From an uncultured Sulfitobacter sp. (GTDB lineage Bacteria > Pseudomonadota > Alphaproteobacteria > Rhodobacterales > Rhodobacteraceae), in assembly GCA_947502265.1 (NCBI GenBank), contig CANMZB010000001.1:1-64000 (forward strand): a stretch of DNA of 64,000 bases, given 5' to 3'. A program made the translations under genes and the position numbers. Positions 27,244 through 36,459 of the stretch are shown here, one piece after another. Each line of letters begins with the position of its first letter. Position 1 is the stretch's first letter. Below the pieces are notes generated by a model, which was not told where the DNA came from, did no database searches, and saw only the letters and a program-made list of their open reading frames with translations.

Positions 27244-28942
27244 AAAATTCCGCATTAAGCGCAGCCCGAGCGCGGTAACAAAAGCCGCTACCGGAGCGAC
27301 GACACAACCGCCCGTTCAGTCACCCGCGCGCGACGAGGGCGCGCAAGATCCGGTGCGGATGGAAAAGCCGATCACTCCGGCAGCACCGGGGGCCGCACCA
27401 CAAGACCCATCCGCCGCGCGTGCGGGTGAGGTTTCGTCAGCGGGTGAGGTCAGTGGCGAGCAGGACATCGAAGCGATCCGCCACGAAGGGCTGACAGGCC
27501 GTCAATTGCGCATGGCGCGGCGCGTGGCCCAAAAACACGGGCTGCCCGCGACATCGGATTTCGATGCTGTACGTCTTTTGCGCGAAAAAGGCATTGATCC
27601 GTTCCAACGCTCCAACATGCTGGAACTTGTGGTGCCGCAAGCCGGAGGAGAGCAGCGTGAGGGCGCGCCGGGTGATGCGCTGGCGCAACTGCCCTCGCTA
27701 AAGGGCGGTGCAGGGGGGCAAAGCCGTGTGCAACTGCCACAAACCATCCCGACCGGCAAACAGACGCTGCCCTCGGTCGAGCTTAATCCGATGGAACGCC
27801 GGATGCGGGAAATCTCCGACATCCAACGCGACATTACGCGTCGACGCCGCAAGAAGATGGGCCTGCTTATCGTCCGGCTGGCGTTTTTTGTGATGATCCC
27901 GACGTTCCTTGCGGGGTATTATTTCCACAAGATCGCGACACCGATGTACGCCACCGACAGTCAGTTTTTGATCATCCAGAGCGAAGGCGGCGGCGGGGCA
28001 AGCCCCTTTGGCGGTATGTTGCCCACGCAATTCGCCAACAGCGCCGACAGCATCGCCACGCAAGCCTATTTGCAGTCCAAGGATGCGATGCTGCGGCTGG
28101 ACGCGGATGCCGGTTTCAAAGCGCATTTCACCTCGCAAGAGATTGATCCGATCCAGCGCCTGAACCCTGATCCGACCAATGAAGAAGCGTACAAGCTTTA
28201 CAAGAAGAACATCAAGATCGGCTATGACCCGACCGAAGGCGTGATCCGCATGGAGGTTATCGCCGCCGACCCGCAAATCGCGACCACTTTTTCCGAGCGC
28301 CTGTTGCACTATGCCGAAGACCGCGTGAACAGCCTGAGCCAGGCCAAGCGTGAAGACGGGATGCGCGATGCGCAAATCGGCTATGAAAAGGCACTGGAAA
28401 AACGGCGCGAGACGCAGCAACGGTTGATTGAGTTGCAGGTCGCCAACGGGGTGGACCCCGAAGCGGTGATTGCCGCGATCCGCAGCCAGATCACCAATTA
28501 CGAGACGCTGCTGATCGAAAAGCAGCTTGAGCTTGCGGCGCTTTTGGACAACGCCCGCCCCAACCGTGCAAAGGTTGATGGTGCGCAAGGCGACGTGCGG
28601 CGCTTGCAGGCGCAGCTTGACCAGTTGAACGACCGCATGAGCAGCGCAACCGAGGGCACAAATTCGCTGGCACAGCAGGCGGTAACACTACAACTCGCGC
28701 AGGCCGATCTGGTCAACGCCGATACCAATCTGCAATTGGCTCAAACCGGAATGGAACAAGCCCGCGTAGAGGCGGGCCGTCAGGTCCGTTACCTGACTGT
28801 TGCCGTGCGCCCTGTGGCCAGTGAAGAACCGAGCTATCCGCGCAAATTCGAGAACACCGTTCTGGCGTTCCTGATCTTTTCGGGGGTGTATCTGATGATC
28901 TCGCTCACCGCCTCCATCCTGCGCGAACAGGTTACGTCCTGA
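27221..28942 (+). CDS. kpsE: Capsule polysaccharide export inner-membrane protein (KpsE/CtrB-like)
   Basis: A 573-residue PCP-3 type protein. A long charged and Pro/Ala-rich cytoplasmic N-terminus (1-210), with a conserved block GLTGRQLRMARRVAQKHGLP, precedes transmembrane segment 1 (about 212-234); a periplasmic coiled-coil region with Gln/Glu/Leu repeats (380-530) follows; segment 2 is at about 544-566. The protein links the ABC exporter to the outer-membrane channel. The extended N-terminus is longer than in E. coli KpsE (382 residues) and common in Rhodobacteraceae. The stop is followed by a strong two-way terminator. Confidence 0.85.
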   Translation: MTTKPKARKFRIKRSPSAVTKAATGATTQPPVQSPARDEGAQDPVRMEKPITPAAPGAAPQDPSAARAGEVSSAGEVSGEQDIEAIRHEGLTGRQLRMARRVAQKHGLPATSDFDAVRLLREKGIDPFQRSNMLELVVPQAGGEQREGAPGDALAQLPSLKGGAGGQSRVQLPQTIPTGKQTLPSVELNPMERRMREISDIQRDITRRRRKKMGLLIVRLAFFVMIPTFLAGYYFHKIATPMYATDSQFLIIQSEGGGGASPFGGMLPTQFANSADSIATQAYLQSKDAMLRLDADAGFKAHFTSQEIDPIQRLNPDPTNEEAYKLYKKNIKIGYDPTEGVIRMEVIAADPQIATTFSERLLHYAEDRVNSLSQAKREDGMRDAQIGYEKALEKRRETQQRLIELQVANGVDPEAVIAAIRSQITNYETLLIEKQLELAALLDNARPNRAKVDGAQGDVRRLQAQLDQLNDRMSSATEGTNSLAQQAVTLQLAQADLVNADTNLQLAQTGMEQARVEAGRQVRYLTVAVRPVASEEPSYPRKFENTVLAFLIFSGVYLMISLTASILREQVTS

Positions 28943-28964
28943 CCGCATCCTCATCGGAGATATT

Positions 28965-29000
28965 AAAACGCCCGCCTGATTATCTCTGGCGGGCGTTTTT
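28965..29000. terminator. Bidirectional intrinsic terminator
   Basis: AAAACGCCCGCC - 11 bases - GGCGGGCGTTTTT. With A's on one side and T's on the other it can end both the kpsE transcript and the convergent opgH transcript. Confidence 0.85.
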
Positions 29001-29015
29001 CTTGGTGATGTCGTG

Positions 29016-30884
29016 CTATTTGGCCGGCAGGGCCAGCGCGGCACTGATCCGTTCCCTTTCGGCGCGTGCGCGGCGCACGATAGCAGGTTCGCGCAGGGTA
29101 TAAGGGCTGTCGAGCCGCAGGGCGCTGCCTGTCCGCTTTGCCACGGTGACACCTGACAGCGCGGAAAGCGGCACCGCCGCCACAAGGCTTGCCACGATCG
29201 GCACCAGCCAGAACGACACAAGACCGGCCATCAGACCACTGAGCAACATCAACCCCAAGACCGTCTCGACCCAATGAAACTTGAACAGTGTCGTCCAGTC
29301 ATGGCGGCGCGCCTCGCGCGATTGCGGTGCCCATGCTTCTGCGTCACTGGTCAGCGCGCGCAGCACGGCTTTGGTTTGCTGGATCATCATGATTGGCGCA
29401 TAGGCGACGGACAACGCAACTTCGAAGGCGAAACTGCGCAGGAACGGACCCGCGCCGCCAAACACCCGCGCGGCGCGCGGCGTGGCCGCGATAATGCCCG
29501 CGCCTGCCATCTTAGGTGTCAGCAAAAGCGCGTACATCACGACCAGAAACACCGCGCTGTCGATATGGCTCATCGCGGGGGGCCAATCGGGAAACAGCGG
29601 GTTCGCCTCATTGAAATACCGGATTACGTTGGTGTCTGCATCCTTGCCCAGCAGCGCCCAGATCACCAGCAGGAAGAACCACGCGGGCGACAAAAGATAG
29701 GCGACGGCCCCGTGAAACAGATGGAACCGCGACACCGGGTGCAGCCCCTTTGTCCCCAAAAGCCGCAGATGTTGTAGATTGCCGCGACACCAGCGCCGGT
29801 CGCGGATCACATAGTCGATCAGCGTGGCGGGGGTTTCCTCGAAGCTGCCGGTGACGCGGGGCAGGAACCGTACCCGCCATCCCGCACGGCGCAACAGCCC
29901 CGCTTCGACAAAATCATGGCTGAGGATCAGCTTGTTGCGCCCACCGCGTCCGCGGATGTGCGGCAGCATTGCGCTTTGCGCGAAGGCGCGGGTGCGGATG
30001 ATCGCGTTATGACCCCAGTAGTTGCCTTCGGTGTGCGCCCATGTTGCCAGCCCCTCGGCGAGCAGCCAGCCGTAGGCGATATTGGAAAATTGCTGCATCC
30101 GCGCAAACAGGGTTTGTGCGCCGATCAGCATCGGAAAGGTCTGGATCAGCCCTGCGTGCGGATCAAGCGACAATTCGGAGGCCAGACGCTCGATTGCGCG
30201 ACCGGTCATCAGGCTGTCGGCATCCAGCACGACCATCCCTTCGAACGCAGCGCCCCAGCCGCGCGTCCATTCCGCGATATTACCGACCTTTTTGTCGGTG
30301 TTCATGTCGCGGCGGCGGTAGTGGACGGCGAATCCTTCGGGCGCGTGTGTAGCAAGGTCGTGATAGGCGCGTGCTTCCATTGTTGCGATGTCTTCGTCGC
30401 GGGTGTCGGACAGGATGAACAGCGTATAGCGGTGCGGTCCCTTGCGCGCGGCCAGCGCCTGCAACATCGCAGCGGCGTTGCCGAACACGTTTTGCGGCAC
30501 TTCGTTATAAACCGGCACCAAAAGCGCTACGTCGATCCCCGGCGCGCTACCTGCGGGGCGCGCATCGGCCTGCGCGCGGGCCAGAAGCCCCGCAATGGCC
30601 ACGCCTACCGTGCTGACCGACAGTGTCACCCAGACGAATGTCGCGCCGATGAGAAAGAGCAGCGCCCATTCCATGCCGGTCATTCCGTCCGCCGCGAGCC
30701 AGCGATAAAGACCGTACATCAAAAAAGCCGTGCCGATAAGCGCAGGGCCGAAGGTGGCCAAGCGCCAGCGGCGGGCCTTGGGAAGCTGCGGGTTTGTCGG
30801 CACGGCGGGCGCACGGTCAAATTCCTGCGCGGCCGCGACAAGCGGAGCAGGCGGCGGCATCGCGTTGAACGGGGCTTGGGACAT
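29016..30884 (-). CDS. opgH: Glucan biosynthesis glucosyltransferase OpgH
   Basis: A 622-residue membrane glycosyltransferase (GT2) that builds the osmoregulated periplasmic glucan backbone from UDP-glucose. Visible are the N-terminal pair of membrane segments (about 45-95), VALLVPVYNE, VVLDADSLMTG (DxD), LSHDFVEAGLLRRAGW (catalytic Asp), the R-x-x-R-W motif in IRDRRWCRGN, and further membrane segments at about 390-560. The length is shorter than the 847 residues of E. coli OpgH, as usual in alphaproteobacteria. Start 30884 overlaps the opgG stop (TAATG type); an ATG at 30899 is the alternative. Confidence 0.93.
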   Translation of the reverse strand: MSQAPFNAMPPPAPLVAAAQEFDRAPAVPTNPQLPKARRWRLATFGPALIGTAFLMYGLYRWLAADGMTGMEWALLFLIGATFVWVTLSVSTVGVAIAGLLARAQADARPAGSAPGIDVALLVPVYNEVPQNVFGNAAAMLQALAARKGPHRYTLFILSDTRDEDIATMEARAYHDLATHAPEGFAVHYRRRDMNTDKKVGNIAEWTRGWGAAFEGMVVLDADSLMTGRAIERLASELSLDPHAGLIQTFPMLIGAQTLFARMQQFSNIAYGWLLAEGLATWAHTEGNYWGHNAIIRTRAFAQSAMLPHIRGRGGRNKLILSHDFVEAGLLRRAGWRVRFLPRVTGSFEETPATLIDYVIRDRRWCRGNLQHLRLLGTKGLHPVSRFHLFHGAVAYLLSPAWFFLLVIWALLGKDADTNVIRYFNEANPLFPDWPPAMSHIDSAVFLVVMYALLLTPKMAGAGIIAATPRAARVFGGAGPFLRSFAFEVALSVAYAPIMMIQQTKAVLRALTSDAEAWAPQSREARRHDWTTLFKFHWVETVLGLMLLSGLMAGLVSFWLVPIVASLVAAVPLSALSGVTVAKRTGSALRLDSPYTLREPAIVRRARAERERISAALALPAK

Positions 30885-32410
30885 TATGCAGGGGTCCATC
30901 TATACAACCAAACTTCACTAAGGGGCGTCGTGTCCAAAAGAAGCTGCGCGCGGAATTCGATTGCACGCGCCTCCTCCGGATAGAAGGTGAACGCGAGACG
31001 GGGGCCATTGGTTTCCGGATTACGTTGTAAAATCGCAGGCGTCGTGCGGCCAGCGCTGGCGTGCAGCACAATTTCGAGCGTCGAAAGGTCTTCGGGCACG
31101 GCAGTGCCGTTCTCGAAGTCGATCACGATAACCTCGCCTCCCTCCATGCGCGCGCCCATCGCGGTATGACGCACGCGCAACCGGTCCGGCGTGCGCGGGG
31201 CAGGGTCGCCGCCCCATTGCAGCCGGTAAATGAACTGGCGCGCCTCGCCTGCTGGAATCGGCTTGGAGGGGCGCCAATAGGTCACGATGTTGTCGTAGAT
31301 TTCCTTGTCCGCCGGAATCTCCACCAAGGTCACGGCCCCCGCGCCCCAATCCCCCATCGGTGTGATCCAGACCGAAGGGCGTTTGTGATAATGCGCTTCG
31401 AGATCGTTGAAATCGTCAAACGCACGTTTGCGCTGCATCAGGCCAAAGCCGCGCGGTGTCTGGTCAACGAAAGTGCTGATCTGGAGCTGTACGGGGTTTG
31501 TCAGCGGCCGCCAGATTGCTTCGCCTGCGCCATTGTGAATCAGCAACCCGTCGCTGTCATGCACGTTGGGGCGGAAATCCGAGAACCGGTCGCGCATGGT
31601 GGCGTCGAACAAAAACATCGAGGTCAGCGGCGCAATCCCGACGTTCTTCAGATCTTTGCGCGCAAAAATCTGCGCCTCGACCACCATATCGAGAACCGCA
31701 CCATGGGTGATCTCGAACCGGAATGCGCCGGTGCAGCTCGGGCTGTCGAGCAGGGCGTGGACCGTCACCGATTTAGCCGAGGGCGCAGGCGTCTCTATCC
31801 AGAATGCCACGAAATCGGGGAACTCCTCGCCCTCGGGATCGCCGGTTTTCAACGCCAGACCGCGCGCGGACAGCCCGTAGTTTTCTCCGGTGCCGATGCC
31901 ACGGAAATAGCTTGCTCCCTGAAAGACCGCGTATTCGGTAAAGTCGCCATCGCCCAGAAGATCGGCGCGCAGGCGTAGCCCAGAATAGCCCATATGATCG
32001 TTTTGTGGCAGATCGGGGAAGGTGTCGGTGCGTTCAAAGACCGCTTCGTCAAACAACACAGGCCGCGCCGCGCTGTCGGCGACTACGTTGATTTCGACGG
32101 CCCGCGGAAAATAGAGGCCGGGCGGAAAAACATCCAGCCGCTGGGGCCGCGCGGTTCCTTCCCACAGGGCGTTGCGCGGATCGAACCAGATGCTGCGGTA
32201 TTCATCATAGCTGATATCGCGCCATTCTTGCGGGATGGTCGGGCGGGGTGCGTAGGCCTTGGCTGCCAGCGCGCGCGCGCGGGTCGCCACCGTCTGTGCG
32301 TTGAACGGCTGCGCTTTGCCGGTGCGCAACGGTGCATCCTTTGCAAAAGCGATAGTGGGTGCAGCGGCCAGTGCCGCCAGCCATTTTAAAAGATCACGGC
32401 GCAGCATCAT
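30884..32410 (-). CDS. opgG: Periplasmic glucan biosynthesis protein OpgG
   Basis: A 508-residue exported protein that branches/shapes periplasmic glucans. The N-terminus MMLRRDLLKWLAALAAAPTIAFA has a twin-arginine export motif (RRDLLK). Family segments: WRDISYDEYRSIWFDP, FPRAVEINVV, FDDFNDLEAHYHKRPSVWI, and the C-terminal Ig-like domain. Tat export is a feature of OpgD in E. coli, so OpgD-like assignment is possible, but being next to opgH favours OpgG. ATG 32410 overlaps the opgC stop by 4 bases. Confidence 0.88.
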   Translation of the reverse strand: MMLRRDLLKWLAALAAAPTIAFAKDAPLRTGKAQPFNAQTVATRARALAAKAYAPRPTIPQEWRDISYDEYRSIWFDPRNALWEGTARPQRLDVFPPGLYFPRAVEINVVADSAARPVLFDEAVFERTDTFPDLPQNDHMGYSGLRLRADLLGDGDFTEYAVFQGASYFRGIGTGENYGLSARGLALKTGDPEGEEFPDFVAFWIETPAPSAKSVTVHALLDSPSCTGAFRFEITHGAVLDMVVEAQIFARKDLKNVGIAPLTSMFLFDATMRDRFSDFRPNVHDSDGLLIHNGAGEAIWRPLTNPVQLQISTFVDQTPRGFGLMQRKRAFDDFNDLEAHYHKRPSVWITPMGDWGAGAVTLVEIPADKEIYDNIVTYWRPSKPIPAGEARQFIYRLQWGGDPAPRTPDRLRVRHTAMGARMEGGEVIVIDFENGTAVPEDLSTLEIVLHASAGRTTPAILQRNPETNGPRLAFTFYPEEARAIEFRAQLLLDTTPLSEVWLYRWTPA

Positions 32411-33645
32411 GCGGCTGTCCCTTTCCAAGGTTGTGATTTGAACCATCCCGCGCCATAGGCCACGGCCACCAGAACCAGCGCACCACCCAGATTGACCAAA
32501 AGCGCGATGCCAGTGGTACGCCCTGTCAGGTCCATAATGAATCCCATGATCCGCGCGATGAACATCGACACGACGAAAACGGCAAGCGACTGTTGGCCGA
32601 CTTTCAGGATGATCTTGACGATTATGTCCCACATCTGCGCCGGCAGGCTGGCTCCACGTGCCAGAAGGTTCGCACCCTTATCGCCCGCGATCACCCATGC
32701 GAGATAGGCAAGCGATAGGAAATGCACATAGCGCAGCAGGCCAAAATCAGTCTTGTCAGTCAGGGGGCGCAATGCCAGTCGCGCATCAATCACCGGATTG
32801 CCGGCTTGCGTTGTAAAGAACCAGTCCTGCTCGATCGCGCGCACGCCAATGTTGCTCAGCGGGACGGTCGCGATCACCACGATAGCCGCCAACACAAACA
32901 GCGCCGGATGCACCGGCGGTTTGGGGAGCCAGCCGCGCATGAAGGCGAAGCCGGTAAAGAAGACAAGCTGCCATGCGAAGGGGTTGAAGAACCACTTGCG
33001 CTCCGACCACGGCTCGGCGGGGAAGGCCAGATGGGCGGTACCCATCAGCCATGTCTGCGCGCCCAGCCACACCGTGATCATGAACGCGAACACCGCCCAG
33101 CGGTTGATACGCGCGAGGGCCATGACAAGCGGCATCATCGCAAGCACCACCATATACATCGGCAGAATGTCAAAGTAATTGGGCACATAGCCAAGCGTCA
33201 TCAGGCCCATAAGCGGCTCGGCTGGCGCCTCGAAAAACTTCCACAGGTTGAGCGAGCCGATGTAGTTTTTATCGTAACCGCCATAATGGTCGATTGCAGC
33301 CATCAGGGCGGCGGTGGCGATGAACAGCCCGATGTGCGCCCAATAGACCTGCCAGACACGGAACGCGACACGCGCAGATCCCAAAAGCCAACCCGCCCGC
33401 GCGAACGCGCCACCAAATGCGATGGCAGAGGCCATGCCGGAACAGAAAACAAAGATCTCAGTGGCATCGGAAAAGCCCCAGCGCGCGGGGATCCACAGGC
33501 TCAGGAAGTTGCCCGGCGTATGCGAGATCAGGATGATGAACATCGCAATGCCGCGAAAGAAATCAAGCCGCAGATCGCGGACGCGCGGGGTTGAGCGCGA
33601 CGCGGCGGTTTCAGCAGAAAGCGGAAAGGTGTCGGCAAGGGTCAT
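32407..33645 (-). CDS. opgC: Glucan succinyltransferase OpgC
   Basis: A 412-residue integral membrane protein with about ten hydrophobic segments, of the OpgC group (RLDFFRGIAMFIILISHTPGNF at residues 26-47, with the conserved Arg-Leu-Asp and His; FFAMFCSG-like ATEIFVFCSGMASAIAFG). OpgC adds succinyl groups to periplasmic glucans in Rhodobacter. The start ATG overlaps by 4 bases with the stop of a small upstream open frame. Confidence 0.9.
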   Translation of the reverse strand: MTLADTFPLSAETAASRSTPRVRDLRLDFFRGIAMFIILISHTPGNFLSLWIPARWGFSDATEIFVFCSGMASAIAFGGAFARAGWLLGSARVAFRVWQVYWAHIGLFIATAALMAAIDHYGGYDKNYIGSLNLWKFFEAPAEPLMGLMTLGYVPNYFDILPMYMVVLAMMPLVMALARINRWAVFAFMITVWLGAQTWLMGTAHLAFPAEPWSERKWFFNPFAWQLVFFTGFAFMRGWLPKPPVHPALFVLAAIVVIATVPLSNIGVRAIEQDWFFTTQAGNPVIDARLALRPLTDKTDFGLLRYVHFLSLAYLAWVIAGDKGANLLARGASLPAQMWDIIVKIILKVGQQSLAVFVVSMFIARIMGFIMDLTGRTTGIALLVNLGGALVLVAVAYGAGWFKSQPWKGTAA

Positions 33646-33971
33646 CGGGAGATGGTCCAGTCGTTATTGCACAGGGGTGTGGGGGTAATTTCATTGTTGG
33701 AAAGACGGGTTTCGTGTCCGGCAAGTATCCGCAGGCGATCCCGCAATATCGCTTCCGTCGCACCATAGCGGACCGCGCGCAAGTCCGCGTCGACGGCCCT
33801 GCGCATGAAGACACCCCGTTGCGCGTGGCTACCCGCGATAGGTGTGCAGGTCGCATGATGCGCAATTTGCTGCCCAGGGGACACAAGGCTTGTAGGTATA
33901 CCGCTCCAATCCCCCAGACCGGCAGGGGAGGCAAGAGGAGCGGGACATGCGCGAGTATCTGTTTGAGGCAC
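33642..33971 (-). CDS. Unrecognised small gene coupled to opgC
   Basis: A 109-residue frame from a GTG at 33971 with AAAGG eight bases upstream. Its TGA overlaps the opgC ATG (ATGA), the same coupling used by opgC-opgG and opgG-opgH. The C-terminal half reads as a normal protein (MRRAVDADLRAVRYGATEAI, LRDRLRILAGHETRLSNNEI, LCNNDWTISR) with high-GC third positions. No signal peptide and no recognised family; residues 57-109 starting at an internal ATG (33803) are a possible shorter product. Rhodobacter opg operons contain accessory genes (opgI, opgD) of unclear role, but similarity to them is not established. Confidence 0.5.
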   Translation of the reverse strand: MPQTDTRACPAPLASPAGLGDWSGIPTSLVSPGQQIAHHATCTPIAGSHAQRGVFMRRAVDADLRAVRYGATEAILRDRLRILAGHETRLSNNEITPTPLCNNDWTISR

Positions 33972-34537
33972 GGGATTTACCTTTGATCAGGATGTGATTT
34001 GCAGCCTTTTCGTGCCGCTTGCAAGTTTTACCCCGCAGCGACCCGATCAGGCATGCGTTTGCGCAAACTCACACGCCAACGCACCCCCTTTAAGCCTTTC
34101 GTAACCGGATGTGTTTGCCCTTGACCAAAGTAGTTGTGATTGAGCGCCATTTCGCCTGTAGCGTGTGCCGCATTGCGCAGCGAATCGCCGTTGGGTCTTT
34201 GCAACTACCGGGAAACTCCGCCGGAGCGGCATATGTATCCTGAGCAAAGTGCGGTGATGATCGCGCCATTGGTAAGCCTTTTGAGCGACGGTCGTACAAG
34301 GTTGATCAACCTGTCGCAGGTTTCTTTCCCTGCCATATTGGCGGCAAATACCGCGCCCTGCGTTCGTACCTCCATGCCGATCACGTTCCGACCGCCAGCA
34401 GAAAATGCCGGTCTGCTATTTCGAAAGCGTCGTAGGGAAGCAGTGCGGCGCAGGTGTCGATCGCTAGTGTGCGTGGCCTGTGAAGGCGTAACTCACTTTT
34501 GTGCGGCTAATGTGTCACTCCACCTGCTGCTGGCGCT
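33972..34537. other. Intergenic region upstream of the opg operon
   Basis: About 570 bases that should contain the opg promoter. Open frames here show no recognised domains. A 22-base perfect palindrome follows at 34538-34559. Confidence 0.45.
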
Positions 34538-34559
34538 ACAGAATTTCGCGAAATTCTGT
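34538..34559. repeat. Perfect 22-base palindrome
   Basis: ACAGAATTTCG followed directly by CGAAATTCTGT. It lies 33 bases past the gcrA stop. There is no loop and no T tract, so it looks more like a dimeric protein site than a terminator. Confidence 0.6.
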
Positions 34560-34592
34560 GCCCAAAGTCTTTGAAAAAAGGCTTCGCAGCGC

Positions 34593-35186
34593 CTAACGTC
34601 GGCGGTCGCGTCGTGCGCTCATGGGTTGGAATGCGACGCCGACATGTGCTTCGCAGTAGGGCTTGCCCTGCTGTACCGGCAGGCCACAAAACCAGAAATC
34701 CTCGGTGGCGGGGTCACCCACGGGCCATTTGCAAGTCCGCTCGGTCAATTCCATCAGGCTCAGTTTCTTGGCATTCTTTTCGATCTCGTTGACCTTGGCC
34801 AATGCCTCGGGGCTAATTTCATTCGCCGAAGGCTGCGGCGGCAGAGGCTGTCCTGCGGGAATGATCTGCCTGCGCGCGGGCAGGCTTGTTTGCGGCGCAA
34901 TGGCAGGTTCGGTCTTGAGATCGGGCTTTTCGCGAACTGCTACCGGTTCCGGCTCGGCGGCTGGTTCGGGCTTGGCCTTTGGTTCCGCCGTCACCGCAGG
35001 CTTGGCCTGTGGCTCGGGCTTGGCTGCGGCACCTGCTGTTGTGCGGTTTGACAGGCCCAGCCTGTGCACCTTGCCGATAACGGCATTGCGGGTCACTCCG
35101 CCCAGTTCCTTTGCGATCTGGCTTGCGGACTGGCCTTCGCCCCACATTTTTTTCAGAGTTTCGACGCGGTCATCGGTCCAGGACAT
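34593..35186 (-). CDS. gcrA: Cell-cycle regulator GcrA
   Basis: A 197-residue transcriptional regulator. The N-terminal DNA-binding segment MSWTDDRVETLKKMWGEGQSASQIAKELG..TRNAVIGKVHRLGL is diagnostic. A Pro/Ala/Lys/Glu-rich linker (50-115) leads to the C-terminal sigma-factor-binding domain with RTCKWPVGDPATEDFWFCGLPVQQGKPYC. In alphaproteobacteria GcrA binds sigma-70 and methylated GANTC promoters. ATG 35186 chosen because homology begins there. Confidence 0.95.
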   Translation of the reverse strand: MSWTDDRVETLKKMWGEGQSASQIAKELGGVTRNAVIGKVHRLGLSNRTTAGAAAKPEPQAKPAVTAEPKAKPEPAAEPEPVAVREKPDLKTEPAIAPQTSLPARRQIIPAGQPLPPQPSANEISPEALAKVNEIEKNAKKLSLMELTERTCKWPVGDPATEDFWFCGLPVQQGKPYCEAHVGVAFQPMSARRDRRR

Positions 35187-35278
35187 GAAAGCTTCCCTAG
35201 CTAAAAAGCGGCCCTGTGCGGACCGCTTTGCAAAATTCAATACCCTATAATAAGGGCTCGGGCGCTAGGTGCAAGGGA

Positions 35279-36187
35279 TCACACGGCGGTATGCGGGCGC
35301 GGCACCGGCTTTTTTACCCGCGCCTCGCGTAATGCCAGCCATATCGCGCCTGTCAGAATGATGCAGGCGCCCGACGCGGTGACGGCATCAGGAACGGTTC
35401 CATAGAACACCACATCGTACAGCGCGGCGAAAATCAGCGTGCTGTAACTGAACGGTGCGACAAAACTGGCGTCGGCCCGCGCCATCGCATTGACAAAGCA
35501 GGTCTGCGCCACGGCCATGCACAGACCGATCGCGGCCAGCACAGCCCATTGTTGTGCATTGGGTGCTTGCCAGACGGGCAAGACCGCGCAGGTGGCAAGG
35601 CCCAATCCTATCAGGTTATTGACCAGCAGGATCTGGAACGGATTCTCCCGCCGCGCCAGCTTTTTAATGAAGATGAGCTCCATCCCCATGACCATCGCCG
35701 CCCCCAACGCCAAAAGCGCCGCAGGCTGGAAGCTCTGCGGGGTAGGGCGCAGCAGGATCAGCGCGCCTGCAAGGGCCAGTGCGGCGGCAGACCAACGCAC
35801 GCGCCCCACACGCTCGCCCAGCAGCGGGATGGCGAGCATCATGGCAAAGACCGGATTAAGAAATGATATCGCCGTGGCATCGGCGAGCGGAATGAACGCG
35901 ACAGAGGCGAACATCAACGTCACACCGCCCCAGCCAAAGGTGGTGCGCGCAATGTGCAGCCCCCAATGGGGTCGCTCCAACGCGGGCCGCAATACAGTCG
36001 CCGCCGCGACCAACCCCATGAAAGCAAACAAAAAACGACCGTGGCTGATCTGGAGCGCAGGCAGCGGCGCGCCCAATGTCTGCGTGCCAAGCGCCTTGGC
36101 CATCAGCGTGGTGCCGGCAATAAAGACGGTCGCCAGCACAATCAGACCGGCGGCAAGGGCGTTATTCTGGGCGCGTGCGACAAACAT
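35279..36187 (-). CDS. DMT-superfamily (EamA) transporter
   Basis: A 302-residue membrane protein with ten hydrophobic segments in two EamA repeats (LIVLATVFIAGTTLMAKALG near the start; PFSYSTLIFAALYDVVFYG in the second). Substrate unknown; relatives export amino acids or nucleotide-related metabolites. Alternative upstream starts at 36253 and 36277 would add a hydrophilic leader with cysteines; neither has a well-spaced ribosome site, so the ATG just before the first membrane segment is preferred. Confidence 0.8.
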   Translation of the reverse strand: MFVARAQNNALAAGLIVLATVFIAGTTLMAKALGTQTLGAPLPALQISHGRFLFAFMGLVAAATVLRPALERPHWGLHIARTTFGWGGVTLMFASVAFIPLADATAISFLNPVFAMMLAIPLLGERVGRVRWSAAALALAGALILLRPTPQSFQPAALLALGAAMVMGMELIFIKKLARRENPFQILLVNNLIGLGLATCAVLPVWQAPNAQQWAVLAAIGLCMAVAQTCFVNAMARADASFVAPFSYSTLIFAALYDVVFYGTVPDAVTASGACIILTGAIWLALREARVKKPVPRPHTAV

Positions 36188-36459
36188 GCCGCAGCCTATG
36201 GCGGTTTTGCAAGGCGTCGGCAAGCGTGGGGAAACCCCCTTGCAATGCGGCATCTCTCCCGCCATGAAGGGTTTCATGATCACGCGCACAGATATCTTGT
36301 CCCGACGACGCCGTAGCTAAGCTACCGCTGCCTAGCCCTTGGCGGCAGGTGTGATCCCGTGGTGCCATGGCACCCTATCTCCAAATTCCCTTGACCCTTA
36401 CCGCTGCACATGCCTTTTTGGGTTTTTCCCTGCGGCTCCACTCTATGAGGATGATCCTG

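Noticed and set aside
32722..33594. Plus-strand frame of 290 codons antisense to opgC
   Set aside because: His/Arg-rich mirror of a membrane-protein gene; no features of its own.
34140..34574. Plus-strand frame of 144 codons before gcrA
   Set aside because: Rich in Arg/Cys/Ser, no domains, crosses the perfect palindrome; judged accidental.
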